Assembly: GCA_942486035.1 (NCBI GenBank)
Contig: CALNXK010000040.1
Location: 1,278,501 to 1,342,500, forward strand
Source of the DNA: Porites lobata
Taxonomy: Eukaryota > Cnidaria > Anthozoa > Scleractinia > Poritidae
Length of the DNA: 64,000 nt
Direction of reading: 5' to 3'
Part shown: in pieces, positions 52,898 through 64,000 of the stretch
Layout: each line of letters opens with the position of its first letter
Position numbering within the stretch: the stretch's first letter is position 1
Translations under genes and position numbers: made by a program
Notes under the pieces: model-generated
Seen by the model: only the letters and a program-made list of their open reading frames with translations
The model's database searches: none
Told to the model about the DNA's origin: nothing

Positions 52898-53847
52898 CAT
52901 TTCGCTTTTCGCCGTATTGATATAAATATTTCGTCCATTGTGAAATCGCTTACAGAAATACATTTGAACTCGGCAATCGCGAACTCCAGGTTTATCACAT
53001 GTTAATATAATTTTGTATCATGTCGCCGCTTTCCACGCAACAAAGCTTTCTTCTTCAGGTAAAACGCATTTGTTGGGATTCTAGCTTGACCTAATTTCTC
53101 TCACTATTTTGGATCCCATGGCAGAACTCTCGCCTGCCATTATTTTTGCAACCGTTTACGTACTGCTGAGCCATACGTCACGTGATTAGTGTCGAATCAT
53201 GACACGTCGAATCATGACCGCCGTCGAATCATGTCTGAAAATCCGGGTGTATTATACATAACAATGAAATGCATGCCCACAGCAACGAAAGTGAAAAACA
53301 AGAACTTGGCACAGTTTCCAATCTAAGCCCTTCGTCTTTTCTCCTTGAAAACTGGACCCTTTTAGATCTTTTGAATAAAACGACATAAAGATATCCAGAG
53401 AAATATCAAACAGCAGAGGCGCTGGCTTCAGTTATAACCAGAGGAGAAAAAACAGGTATTTATTTTTTGCGATGAGGTTGGCTCTACTTGGTTTAATAAC
53501 AAAGCAACGAAATGCACGTCGCGGAAATTTCGATTTCGAGGCCAACCAGTGACTAAACGTTCTGTCTACACATTACCGTTTCCCTAGATTAGAAGCTTTA
53601 AAAGTGATTTTGAAAATAGACTACGCATTTATAGTTGAGGCGTTTCCATGATATTTAGTTAGGTTATTTTATTTAATATTTAATACTATTTAATACGACT
53701 TGTCATATTAAATAACGTAGTGATTGTCAACTGGCTGAAGGCAAACCAGTGGGCTATTTACGCCATTTACCAGGTCTAGCTACAAGCATGGCCTAGGAGT
53801 CGAACTTGAGTCGATTGCCGTTACACAACTCCGATATACGCGGCAAC

Positions 53848-53906
53848 GGGACATAAAACCCAGGATCTCTGGATAACAACTCCGCGGCAATAACCACTCG
53901 GCTGTG
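53848..53906 (-). ncRNA. tRNA-like sequence with A-box, degenerate B-box
   Basis: The minus strand reads GCCGAGTGGTTATTGCC (A-box type) and then CCTGGGTTTTATGTCCC (weak B-box). Probably a tRNA-derived SINE relic. Confidence 0.4.
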
Positions 53907-54884
53907 ATTTCTTCATCGTTATGGAAATAATGTGTTCCGATTTCCTCTTTTTCTTTATTATCATTTTTAAAAAATTACATCGCATCAAGGAAGAGTCGGG
54001 ATCTAAATCCGGATTCTGCGCTCTAAAAAATTTCCATCCCATTTAAAGAAAACTAGACGAAGAGCTCTCTCCTCTGTAGAGACTCTGGCTTCGTATCCCA
54101 ATAAAGACCTCTGCGGACGAGAGAGAGACGAAGAGCTCTGCTTAGTTATTGATTCAAGTTCGAAACTTAACTGAGATATGTATTCCATGATCTGACGCCT
54201 TACCTTCCCGACTGAACTTTTTAGCTCGGATTGCCATGAATAAATAAATGTGAGCTGAGTAGACTCTTCTAGCAGGGAAGTTGACCTACATTACATGTTT
54301 TATTGTTTCATCAGTGGGCATAAGTGAAAGTATTTTTTGGCGGCGGTTGACGGAGTCGTAGAAACTGATAGTCTCGCCGCTCACCTTTCGTGACTCTCAA
54401 TCTAAAATTATTTCCGTTTAGTTCAAACTAGGCAGTTCAATAGTTTCTGAGCTCAGACACCGGACTTAATTGGAAATCAGATTTTTCGAAAGTTGGCTCC
54501 CTCCAATCCGGGTTTAAGGCTAAGAACAGCTTCCAAATGTTTTGATAGACAACGTTTCCATGATTGTGCCAATTGTTAACTTTTCCTTCTCTTGAAATTA
54601 AACGTACTGTCAACAGTCAAATTGCATGTAGGCTAAAAGGGTTATTATTTAAGGCTTTTCCCAAACTTTAAGATTGAATTCAAAGTTGCCGCTAATTACA
54701 ATACTATGTTTGCCAGGAGCCGATTGGGTGGACTTTATGTTGATGTGGAACAATTCACCTTCCCGGTTGTGTAGACACTGTGTTGAAAAATCTCATGGGT
54801 CTCCCCAAACTCGAGCTCACGAGTGAAAATCAGCTTTTTAGTAATCGAAACTAGTGAAACTGAAGGTGCATTAGAAATAAATAA

Positions 54885-54925
<41 letters not shown>

Positions 54926-54940
54926 CATCATCATCATTAT
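54885..54940. repeat. (ATT)n / (ATC)n microsatellite
   Basis: A continuous ATT run passing into ATC units at its right end. Confidence 0.95.
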
Positions 54941-57835
54941 ATATGAGATATACTAGTGTAATTGCGAGTCATTTTCTCTCTCAACATCCGAGTCGAAACC
55001 ATGGACTTTGGGCCGCAAAGAGGGTTTTTACTTTTTTCTTTATTTTCTTTGTATTGTCCAACACGGCACACGGGTTTGAAAATATTTGCGAGAATATTTC
55101 AAATTAAGCAAGTGACTGCCGCGAAAAAAGTTTCGCAGGAGCTGTTTACAAGTATGAAAAACGAACAAACAGAAAACTGGGCGACTTGAAAATGCCTTCA
55201 CTGGAAGAAATATTCACAACATTTGGCATCACGTGTTACCACTTCTAGAGATTCGCAGGTCTGAAAATTGTTGCCGGATTATTCTGCGCCTCTCACCTCT
55301 TTCACTAGGGAAATCTCCCCTGCGAAGAGGAACGGTTTAAAAACTTCAAAGAATGACAGTGTGGTAAATAATTTCATAATTTTTGATATTTGTCAACGCT
55401 TGCAACGAACAACTGCTTCATCGCAGTGGTTACCTAGCGATTTTTTTTCTATGAAAAAATGTTGAAATTTTGCATGAACAAAACTTTCATTTCTTTGATC
55501 GAGAAGGTTGAATGAGGTGTTGTCTAATGCAATAGAAAAAGTCTACTAAAACAGGAAATCCAGTTTTATCTCAGCCTGCATGCAACCCCTGTGTTGATTA
55601 AGAGAGAACAAAAACAGGAAATGCCTTGTTTGTGAGAAATTTTAAGGGAGATAGAAAAAAAGTATACCTTTTAAAACGTGTAAAAAATCTTGGAAAGGAA
55701 TTCTCAAACTCGTCATTATGGTAGAATTACAAAAGAATTTATGTTTTATGAGTGTTATCCTCAAAAACAAAGTGCTACATTGTACCCAAAAAAGTAACAA
55801 TGTCTTTGAAGCACAAGATGATCCGTGATCCACCCCTTGTGATTGGCTGTTAAGCAGCCAATTGGAAATCTAGAACTTCCGATCCTTGATACGGCGTAAG
55901 GTCAACATTAGGCTAGTCATAACGGTTGTACTATTCGCGCCACAAGAAAACAAAACAAAGTTAAAGTACTGATGCCTCCTAGTAGTAACTGTCACAACAA
56001 CTTCAAATGCAGGAACAATAACATCATCGCTCTTCAGTCCTAAGACTTGCATTCAGGAATTTTTTTTTCCAAAATCACCCACCCTTCCCCTCAAAAGTTA
56101 TGGTCGGCCCCTGAATTCAAGCTACAGCCTGTATGAGAGATGTTTGCGCGCAGCCACTAAAAAGGTGAATTGCCGTTTTTTTTCAATTTTTCTCGCGTTT
56201 ATTTAGTCTCGCTCAATTTGTACAATATAGGTAAATTAAAATGAATTTTAAAAGTTAGCTTTTATTCTGAATTTTTTTCCGTTGGCAACCGTTCTTTTAT
56301 TGGACAGAATTGACCGCTTGAAACAAAGTCGTAAGCCTGTAGCCAAGGCAGTTTATGGCATGCAGTGGCACGACGTTTAAAACGGGCCTAACAGAGTTGA
56401 ATTTTTGTTATAGGTTAGCTAAAACTAAACTGTCCTTCTCAGAGAAAACTTAACTGAACTCTAGCTGCTAAACTATACAAAGCACATTTGAGTTTGTTTT
56501 CAATATTTTGGTTGAAGATGGAAGGTTCTCTCAAAAAACTAATTCTTATCAGGAATTACTACCACCTGTGTTGACCTCATGGTCGGAGCAGCCAAGGTTA
56601 CAAAACCAGCTGCGTCAAATCAACATGCCGACTTAGCAAATTCGTTCAAGAAAATAACAAGAATTTCACCCCATAACAACATTTGACATGGACTGGACCT
56701 AAAAATTGTTTTTGTCCAAAATGATCCAGAACATTAGCTAGGCCGGTTATGGTAAGGTTTGTGTTATAAACGGTCGGAGGTGGCAGTTTGAGTCTGAAAC
56801 ACTCCTGCTCGATTTTCAGTAAGAAAACTTTGCTAGTGGCAGATCTTGACTGTTTAGTTTATTAGTTTCTCTGTTTGCGATCGAATTATCAGTTGAACTA
56901 AACATGTACATTATGATAACAAAAAGCTTATGTTATTTGGGAAGAAAAAAAAGCTGACTATGAATAATCGGATATTAAAATGGCTTATAAATTGTGGATA
57001 AATTGTGCATATTCGCTTGCTTTGAATAATGTCAAGTTGAGGGTGGTTATTTTTGTTATCGTTTCTTAGCTGCAACGAAGTATTTCAGCCTTTTAGCCAG
57101 CATATGCTTGGCGCTTATGGATTTCGCTCACTAGGATACATCCGGTAAACTCAGTATATGATCCATTTGAACCGCTTACAAAGCAAGAGGATCCTCTCTT
57201 CAGTACACAGTCAACCCTCTGCTTGAGGAAACTTCGTTACAACGAACACAGCAGCTAAATTCACGGAAAAATGTACCCTCCCCCGGTAGGGAACTCCCAC
57301 ATAAAACAAGCAAGGATGCTAGTCGTCTTGCTTAATGGCCGAGTTTTACTGACAGATTTAAGATTACTATTAATAGTTCTTATTTTCGGTCATTTGGCTG
57401 TTTTGCTAAAGAATGGTAATCCGAGGGTCTCATAGCCTGTTCCAGGCTCCGAGATAGTGGAAAAAGTGAAAAGTCGTTCAAAATCGAGATAAAAGAGCCT
57501 TATTTGTCAGTGCTCTCACTTCTCGCTGCAGACAAGTTTGTTTAGGTCCCGCGGTATGTTTATGATAGTCGGAAGCGCGTCTCAGTTCGGCTTTTTACCG
57601 TTACAACCTTGCTTTTCCCCCTGAAATCCAATTTGGTATTCATAAACCCACATTAAACTTGGCTTTTTCCCCACCGATGGATGAAAGTTTTAGCTCCGTA
57701 CTTCGGCCCCAAGTTGAATTGGCACTCTAACCGCCGTGTTTGAAATTTGTGGCTTTTTTTTCAGTTTTCTACATCAGGCGGCCGAAATAATGCTAAATAT
57801 GCTTTTTAATACACATTATTATTCATTTAAAATAT

Positions 57836-58412
57836 TTCTCCGTTTCTGATTGGCTAAAAGGACATGCACAATTCACAATAACAAGCTATTGTTGAGCAAA
57901 TTTGGAAGAATTTTACGATTAATCAACCGATGACGTCAAAAGTGCAGCACAGTTGCAGGTTAATGCACCGTTAACCGAGAAGACCTGGGGACGTTGAGTT
58001 GTTTTGGTTGTGAAAAGAAAAATGGCCGAACAGTCGGCAGAACATTTTACTTGTTTCACGACGAACTATTGTCTAAAAACATAGCAAGAAGACAACTCGA
58101 CGGACAACATCTGCTATTTGGAGTATATTTGCAGACCTTAATAATTAATAATTATTAAGACCCATAATCTTCTGAACATGCACTATCGAGCTGAACTTAA
58201 CATCGACGAAGGTAAGCATGTTTTAGCTTGTTTAGGAATTATTTTGAATGAATAATGAAGCAATTAATGAATTCGGCTTTCGTAGGATATTCAACAATTA
58301 TTCTTTGAAATCGAGGTGAATAGTGGTTGCATTTACAGAGCCGCGAAGCGGCGAGGTAAATATCCCTAAAGCCACTATTCACCGAGATTGAAAAGAATAA
58401 TTGTTTAAGTAT
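57836..58412. repeat. Dispersed repeat, copy B, ending in a hairpin
   Basis: The first 450 bp match 2985-3480. A hairpin follows (58290-58412) with AACAATTATTC and GAATAATTGTT arms and CGCGAAGCGGCG near its tip. Confidence 0.7.
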
Positions 58413-59175
58413 ATATACACACGGAGGGATCTCAACAAAATCAGAGAGGAAACCATTAAAATGTACGATTTGATTGACAGATCAAATCACGCAAAAGTTT
58501 AAGAATAGATCTTTGTAGAATTTTCAAACATGGCAATTCACAAGCTTATCACTTCGCAAACAACAGCGTAATGGCTTGAATGGAACCGTTAATAGTTTGA
58601 ATTGTTTCCTTACCTGAGAAGAAAAGTAGAGCTTTATTGTTTTCTGTTGACTCGGCAATTTTATAGCCGAAAAGGTTTATTGTGTCGTTCTTCGCATGAG
58701 GTCCTGACAAAATGGCAGCTCGGTTCCTCGAGGTAAGACGTCGTCTTCATTTAGCATTCTTTCTCCTATTTACTTGAAACGCAGAATTTCTTCAAACATT
58801 TGCTTTCATACTTGTTTGTCATAAATAAACTTCGATGTCTGGGCCAAATTTTTCTTGTTAGGAAACGCTGAGTTCACGAAACGGCCTCTTCTACGCGAAT
58901 AAACGGGAGTTGTAAACAATCAATCGACCACAAACTCAGCTACAGTAAATGGAAAAACGCCGTTTTGAATACTTCGGAGTCTTTTCCGTACCTAAAGAAA
59001 GTCAACCCTGGGCGTTTGTCGACTTTTAAAAGATCTTTCTCCAAAAAGGTGGGGAAAAAACCTAGCTCATGCATTATCCACTCGCTAGGAAGTGAATATT
59101 GTTGAATAGTCCGAGATAGCGAGCCAATCAGATTGCTTAAATCACCAAGATCACTGAGTGTGTATATACTAAAAA

Positions 59176-59246
59176 GAATTATGCAGATCTTGGAGGGTAA
59201 GGCCTCGGTGGATAACACCCTCCTCGATCTGAATAATTCTTCATAT
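59176..59246. repeat. Hairpin of the GAATTATGCAGATC family
   Basis: AGAATTATGCAGATCTTGG and its approximate inverse around GGCCTCGGTGG, a relative of the hairpin at 3466-3545. Confidence 0.65.
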
Positions 59247-59349
59247 CCTACTCAGCCCCATTCATTAACTGCTAAATAAAAAATTAAACTGAACAACAAG
59301 AGGAAAGGAGATGAAGAAGAAAAAAAGAAAAAAAATTAAAAGTAGGGAC

Positions 59350-59432
59350 CTTCGCGACAGGATATTCGCGGCAGGTCACCCATCCAGTTCTTAACTCCAC
59401 CCGACACGGCTCAACGTGAGCGATACGTATTT
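59350..59432 (-). pseudogene. 5S rRNA-like fragment (5S pseudogene or 5S-derived SINE)
   Basis: On the minus strand, GTGTCGGGTGGAGTTAAG and ACTGGATGGGTGACC fall in the order and spacing of the 3' two thirds of eukaryotic 5S rRNA, including the region of the internal promoter. The 5' part and several bases are diverged. Confidence 0.6.
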
Positions 59433-62243
59433 CTAGTATAAAAAAAGTGATAACAATAACATAATTTTAACAAACTCGCCCTAGGACCCCAGTCCCCAGT
59501 TTATTTCACTTTTCATACATATTATTATTTCCGATTGCAGATTTCGCTGAAACGGGTTAAGCTCAGCTGACTGATCAAGGCAAAGATGCTCAACAAAACC
59601 AACTGTTTTTGATTGTAAATATGAAGCAAGCATAGGACGAGAGCGTCAAGGTTTGTGCCGAGTAAAAACTATATAAAATTACACAATTATTTCAGTTAGT
59701 AACAAATAGGTTTCATACTGGGTTTCATGATCATGAGCACGTTTCTCCACGCTAACAAAAGGTTTGGTTCATATTCTACGCTTCCCGGTTATACTTTTTT
59801 TTGACGTGTCTTTACGTTTCTTGCTTTAATTTCCTTATGAAAGTAGAACTGAGATCGTTTGAGATTTCTCGGAATTAAGAGTCTATTTTTGCTTTTTTGT
59901 AAATTGCTTTGCTGGCGTATTTCTCCTTATACTTCCGGGTAACATTAAACTTGTTAAAACAACAACTGATTTCGATTTGTTAAGTTTAAGTGAACCACAG
60001 AAGACGATAACTTTGTGTTAATAAAAGGATTAAAGCAACTAAGGGAGTTTGAATTTGGCATATATAGTGTGTTTCATCTTCGAGGCCTAGGGAACTGAAA
60101 TTTAAATCTGAGCTTTTTGTCTAAATGACCTCATGTCATCTTTCATGCGACTATCAGTTCTCAGACGTCGCCATATGACATTAGTGGTCGATCATTCAGT
60201 TCTGTTCACATCAAGTTCCTTGGTTCACATTTGCATTTGATAAATGCACTGATCTTTCTATCTATCTAACTTCCCGCGATTTAATTTTATTTTCAGTGGA
60301 TTTTGAATTTGTCACCAAAATTGAAGTTCTTTGCGATACCAGCGACTGAGTGATACCGAGTACAAATCAGATGCGGCCGTTGGGCATTTGAGTTTCAGAT
60401 CTGCTTTATATTTCAAACTTCGTAAGTCAGCTAGGAGCTAAAATAGTACAAATCAATTCAACATTCAACAAACACTCTGACTTGACGTTTCAAGAAAAGT
60501 AATGTTTTGAATTCTTCACTGCTTTCGCGAAGTAACAGTGAAATGTTGAGAGACCGAACCAAACTTCAAATCAAACATCTAAATAAAAATAAATTGTAGC
60601 AGTTGTTTCCGAAGAGACCAGGTGTTTTCCTGATGATTCATCTTTGAATTCCGGAAAGATATACATCTCTTCCTTTCGAGTAAACACCGCCATGTGTTTT
60701 ATTTTGGATTTTTTCGGCCTTTGTTTTGTTTTCTCCGCTAACCGGCTGCGTTTGACATTTTTTACTTGTTATCTTTGATTAGCTAGGCCTCTGCTTTCAG
60801 CCTTGGTACCTTCAGCCTCGTTTTGGGGCTCTATCTTCTTCACGTCCCTTCTAATTTTAGGTTTTCAGAAAACGTAAAAGTCCCCTTCCAAAATTAAGCC
60901 TTGCCTTAATGAACATAGCGAGTTAGCTTCTGAGGCGTTTCTATGTAGCGAAGCGGCCACCAGAGAGGATGAGTTTTGCCTGTAGAAACTTTGTACTGCA
61001 AATTTGAACTTGTTGAGCTGTTTTCAAAGAATAGTTGATATGTCAGTGGTCTGATAGCGCGTGTATCTTTGTGTCTTTGTATTTATGTATGTTTGTCTGT
61101 GTGTTGCACGGTGATGGACCAATAAGATTGAAAGTACTATAGTCGATAAGTAATGCCAAGAAACCAATGATATTTTGCATCTAAAAATTTCATTGCTACG
61201 GGTAGGCCGTACCAGTTTTCCTTGACCTCATCAAGACGTGCGGTTTTATACTAGCCCGCAGTTATTTTATCTTGTTTTTGCGTCTCCTTGCCCTTTTTTA
61301 AAAAAAATGTGGTCCGTAGTCCGCGTTTCATGCCTAGAAAAGAAAACTCAATCTATAGCGATAAGGATAGACTCAGTCTTGGGCAACTTTCGCACCACCA
61401 GCCGCCATTTAGTTGATTTAATCATTTTCATGTACAGCGATAACCAATTCCTGGACAATTTCAAGCAATATAGCAGTGAAAAATTAAGGTAAAAAGGCTA
61501 GATTGCTGTTACAATTACACACTGAGGCTTTCAAAAAAATCTCTTGCATGTCATATGAGCTTATGTTTCCTAGGCTATTAAATACTGGATGTACACAGCG
61601 AAGAACTAAAGTAGTTGTACAAGACAACCATAAAAGAAATGTGTGAAATATTAGTTACTAGCGCCCGACGCGAGAAGAGGAATGGACATTACTTTTTATT
61701 TTTATCTTTTATGTCAGCATCCACCATAACTTCAAATGAATTCTTCGTTTATGACCTTTTCTTGGAGTCGCATTTATGCCCAGCTGTTAAACCCCTCTTA
61801 AGACGGACTTAGGAAGTTTTTGGAATTTTCCGTACTGTCAAGATCGTCAAGCCAATGTCGGTCTTTTCAGGCGTGTTAGATAAATCTTTCAATAGTGTAA
61901 GTAGTATAGTCAGTTAAAAATAGACCCACTTACTAAGCTAACCTGAGATCAAGCTCTTTTTGCTTTTTGCAACGACCGCGGGAGAGGAAATGTATGAAAA
62001 TTGCTAAAAAGGAAACTAATCCCATGTAGGAATATAAGCTACCATGTGAAAATACGGTTCACCAGCGAGAAATCAAACCCCGAGACATATAACTCAGGGC
62101 TGGTTTACTCAGTATGAAAACGGCCGTGTTAATTCTTGCTTTATTTGCTCATTTCAATACACAGACCGTGCTTTCGATCCTACGTGACGTCATACTCCTA
62201 TCGGGTCTCCGATGATGTGATTAGAAATGGAGTAGGCTTAAGC
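59433..62243. other. No gene seen
   Basis: Short open frames only (for example 61238-61492). No domain, tRNA or clear repeat recognised. Confidence 0.45.
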
Positions 62244-62440
62244 AAAGGCGTTTTTTGAGCGACGCACGTAGACCGTATTGAGGCCCTTTCCTTTTTTAAA
62301 GGCCTTGACAGTAAAAAATGTTTATTGCTAAGTGTCTTTACTATTGTATAGACGATCTGCCCGAAAATTTGGGCAAAATCACTGGCCCAGAATGCAAAAA
62401 GTCTACTTCCGGTCGACGTGCGTCGCTCAAAAACGTCTTT
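62244..62440. mobile_element. 197-bp MITE with AAAGGCGTTTTTTGAGCGAC ends
   Basis: The right end CGTCGCTCAAAAACGTCTTT is the inverse with two mismatches, extending into CGACGCACGT / ACGTGCGTCG. Confidence 0.8.
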
Positions 62441-63331
62441 ACTTGATCTCCCTACTGTCTAATCTTTTTCGCACACTTTCAACTCCCGCGATCACTAGTA
62501 GTGTAGTGCTCTCACATGCAAACAGTGATTTGGATTCGATTTCTCGCTGGTGAGCCACATTTTTACTAGGTATGATATATTCTGGTGTTGTTCGATTGCT
62601 ATTTTTGATTAAGCTGATGCACAGCTACTTTCAGCCAATCAAATTGCAGAAGTTCTCAGAAAGTAACGCAAATTGGGGGTTGGTTAGCTTGCTCTGAATG
62701 CGGAAAAATAACCAACATTGTCACTCAAAGAAAAAAAAAATTGCCTCTTGCGTCTTCCTCTCTGCTCTGATTAGACACAAGGGTAAGAAATGCAATGAAA
62801 AGGCTACGTTGTCGCTTCATCAACGCGTGGTTTCCAGCGATCAGGGTGAGTGAGAAAAAAACACGAGTGATAAAAGTCTCGCTCAGTTGATTAAGTTATT
62901 AATTCTAAGTATTTTTAGCCTGTTATATTTCTTTTCAGTTTCATTTCAAGGTAGTTTCAATTAAGACTTCATTCAACGTTCTATGAGTCCTAAATAATAG
63001 AGAATTAATAAAGATGATGAAGATGACTTTGATGACGACGATAATGATAATGATAATTTGATAATGATCTGGTGAATACATATTTAGTAACTTGTCCTTT
63101 CGTGCGAGTAAGTACGGTATTCTCTACTGGCAGTTTAGAAGAACAACACTTAACATTCCGAAACAGTTTCTTTCGCCTTAAATCTCGAAAACACTTTCCA
63201 CACACAAATGTGAGAGAGACCCAAAAAGTTCTCTCGTGTTTTTTAGTATGTTGTCTATCCTCTAGTATAGCTCATGCATGCGCTTTTTCTTCCCAACCTT
63301 ACAATCAAACAGTTATTGGATGATGCTTTTT
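62441..63331. other. No gene seen
   Basis: A GAT-rich low-complexity run at about 63,010-63,065. Nothing else was recognised. Confidence 0.4.
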
Positions 63332-63432
63332 AGTGATATCCGGAATCATCAAGGTCGCGTTAAGTGTTATCAGCCGAGCCGAAGGCCGAGGCTGATATTA
63401 CTTACCGTGACCGCGATTATTTAGGATATTAC
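63332..63432. repeat. 101-bp palindromic element
   Basis: Arms of about 45 bp: GTGATATCC..AAGGTCGCG..GTTATCAGCC and the approximate inverse GGCTGATATTAC..GTGACCGCG..GGATATTAC. Confidence 0.8.
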
Positions 63433-64000
63433 AAAAACTGAATCTAATAGTTGTTTTATTATACGTTGTTTTGAAGATAATAGCGACAAACACACCGTCG
63501 CAAAGAACCGAATTAACATTGTTCTTAGAAATCTTGCATTGTGCTCGCAACCTTTAGACTAGTCATTTATCTGCTAGCAGATAACTAACCAATCTGTATG
63601 CTGGGCTGATTTCCAAAATTAACTGTGGGCACTTAGCCAACGAGAACACAGATAATAAGAACAATTTATAATGATCATTGTTACTTTCAACACATTCAGT
63701 AGGGGACATAAACTATACGGATTTTACAGCCTTTCTAGACCCATTGTTATTGCTCGCGTGACGTTCCCATTCAAGCTTTAGTAATATTTAGTGAGTTTCT
63801 AGCTCTTGATTAGGTCCACTTCAGGGCAATTAAGATAACCTTTTTCTTTGTACAAATCTATTTTAAGAGGATTGCAAAACTATTTACGTAATTGATTTTG
63901 TCACCAATTGTTCTTAAGGTATCAGCCACCCTTCAGGACCGTCCGCGCGCGGATCGCTGTAGCGTTAGTTGTTTTTATAAAAACCCCTATAAACCATATA
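63433..64000. other. No gene seen
   Basis: AT-rich, no recognisable feature up to the window edge. Confidence 0.4.

Larger units (their letters stand above)
50961..53249. mobile_element. About 2.3-kb element with CACCCGGATTTT ends, host to two nested insertions
   Basis: CACCCGGATTTTTAGACA at the left and TGTCTGAAAATCCGGGTG at the right, followed on both sides by GTCATGATTCGAC-type repeats. Inside lie the Harbinger element (51567-52305) and the pogo-type MITE (52456-52897). The frame 51104-51427 has no known domain. Confidence 0.65.
53250..57835. other. No gene seen
   Basis: Contains a tRNA-like trace (53,848-53,906) and an ATT microsatellite (54,885-54,940). All open frames are short and without recognisable domains. 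Confidence 0.45.

Overview
This is a eukaryotic window, AT-rich, with GT-AG introns and very dense DNA-transposon debris. I infer a cnidarian, most likely an anthozoan (stony-coral type), from the gene style and the families of short inverted-repeat elements. That placement is an inference, because no marker gene is present. Only one host gene is well supported.

Region 1-4.8 kb holds a decayed non-LTR reverse transcriptase, several inverted-repeat elements and the putative promoter of the gene. Region 4.8-34.1 kb is one plus-strand gene for a RING/CHY zinc-finger protein (Pirh2/RCHY1-like, probably an E3 ubiquitin ligase). Ten exons join in frame into 909 codons plus a stop: an acidic N-terminus, a charged helix, a CHY zinc finger, a CTCHY finger, a degenerate RING, a long serine-rich linker, a second CTCHY-like stretch and a complete C-terminal RING-H2.

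The striking point is a tandem duplication inside this gene. Bases 4841-14880 are repeated at 14884-23640. The repeat starts within codon 9 of exon 1, so the second copy has exons 1'-5' but no start codon, and no in-frame Met before exon 3'. Exons 6-10 (25.3-34.1 kb) exist once. Both cassettes of exons 2-5 are phase-compatible with exon 1 and exon 6, so the locus looks like one promoter serving two alternative zinc-finger cassettes. The introns of each copy carry private insertions (a pogo-like transposon and an 866-bp fold-back element in copy 1), with clean empty sites in the other copy.

Region 34-64 kb has no gene I can support. It is a mosaic of MITE-like elements (pogo/TA, PIF-Harbinger/TAA, piggyBac/TTAA and hAT-like types), a 1.95-kb large inverted repeat (38.7-40.7 kb), a 33-bp minisatellite with a 132-bp higher-order period (41.7-42.2 kb), a ~2.3-kb element with two other transposons nested in it (51.0-53.2 kb) and a fragment resembling 5S rRNA (59.4 kb).
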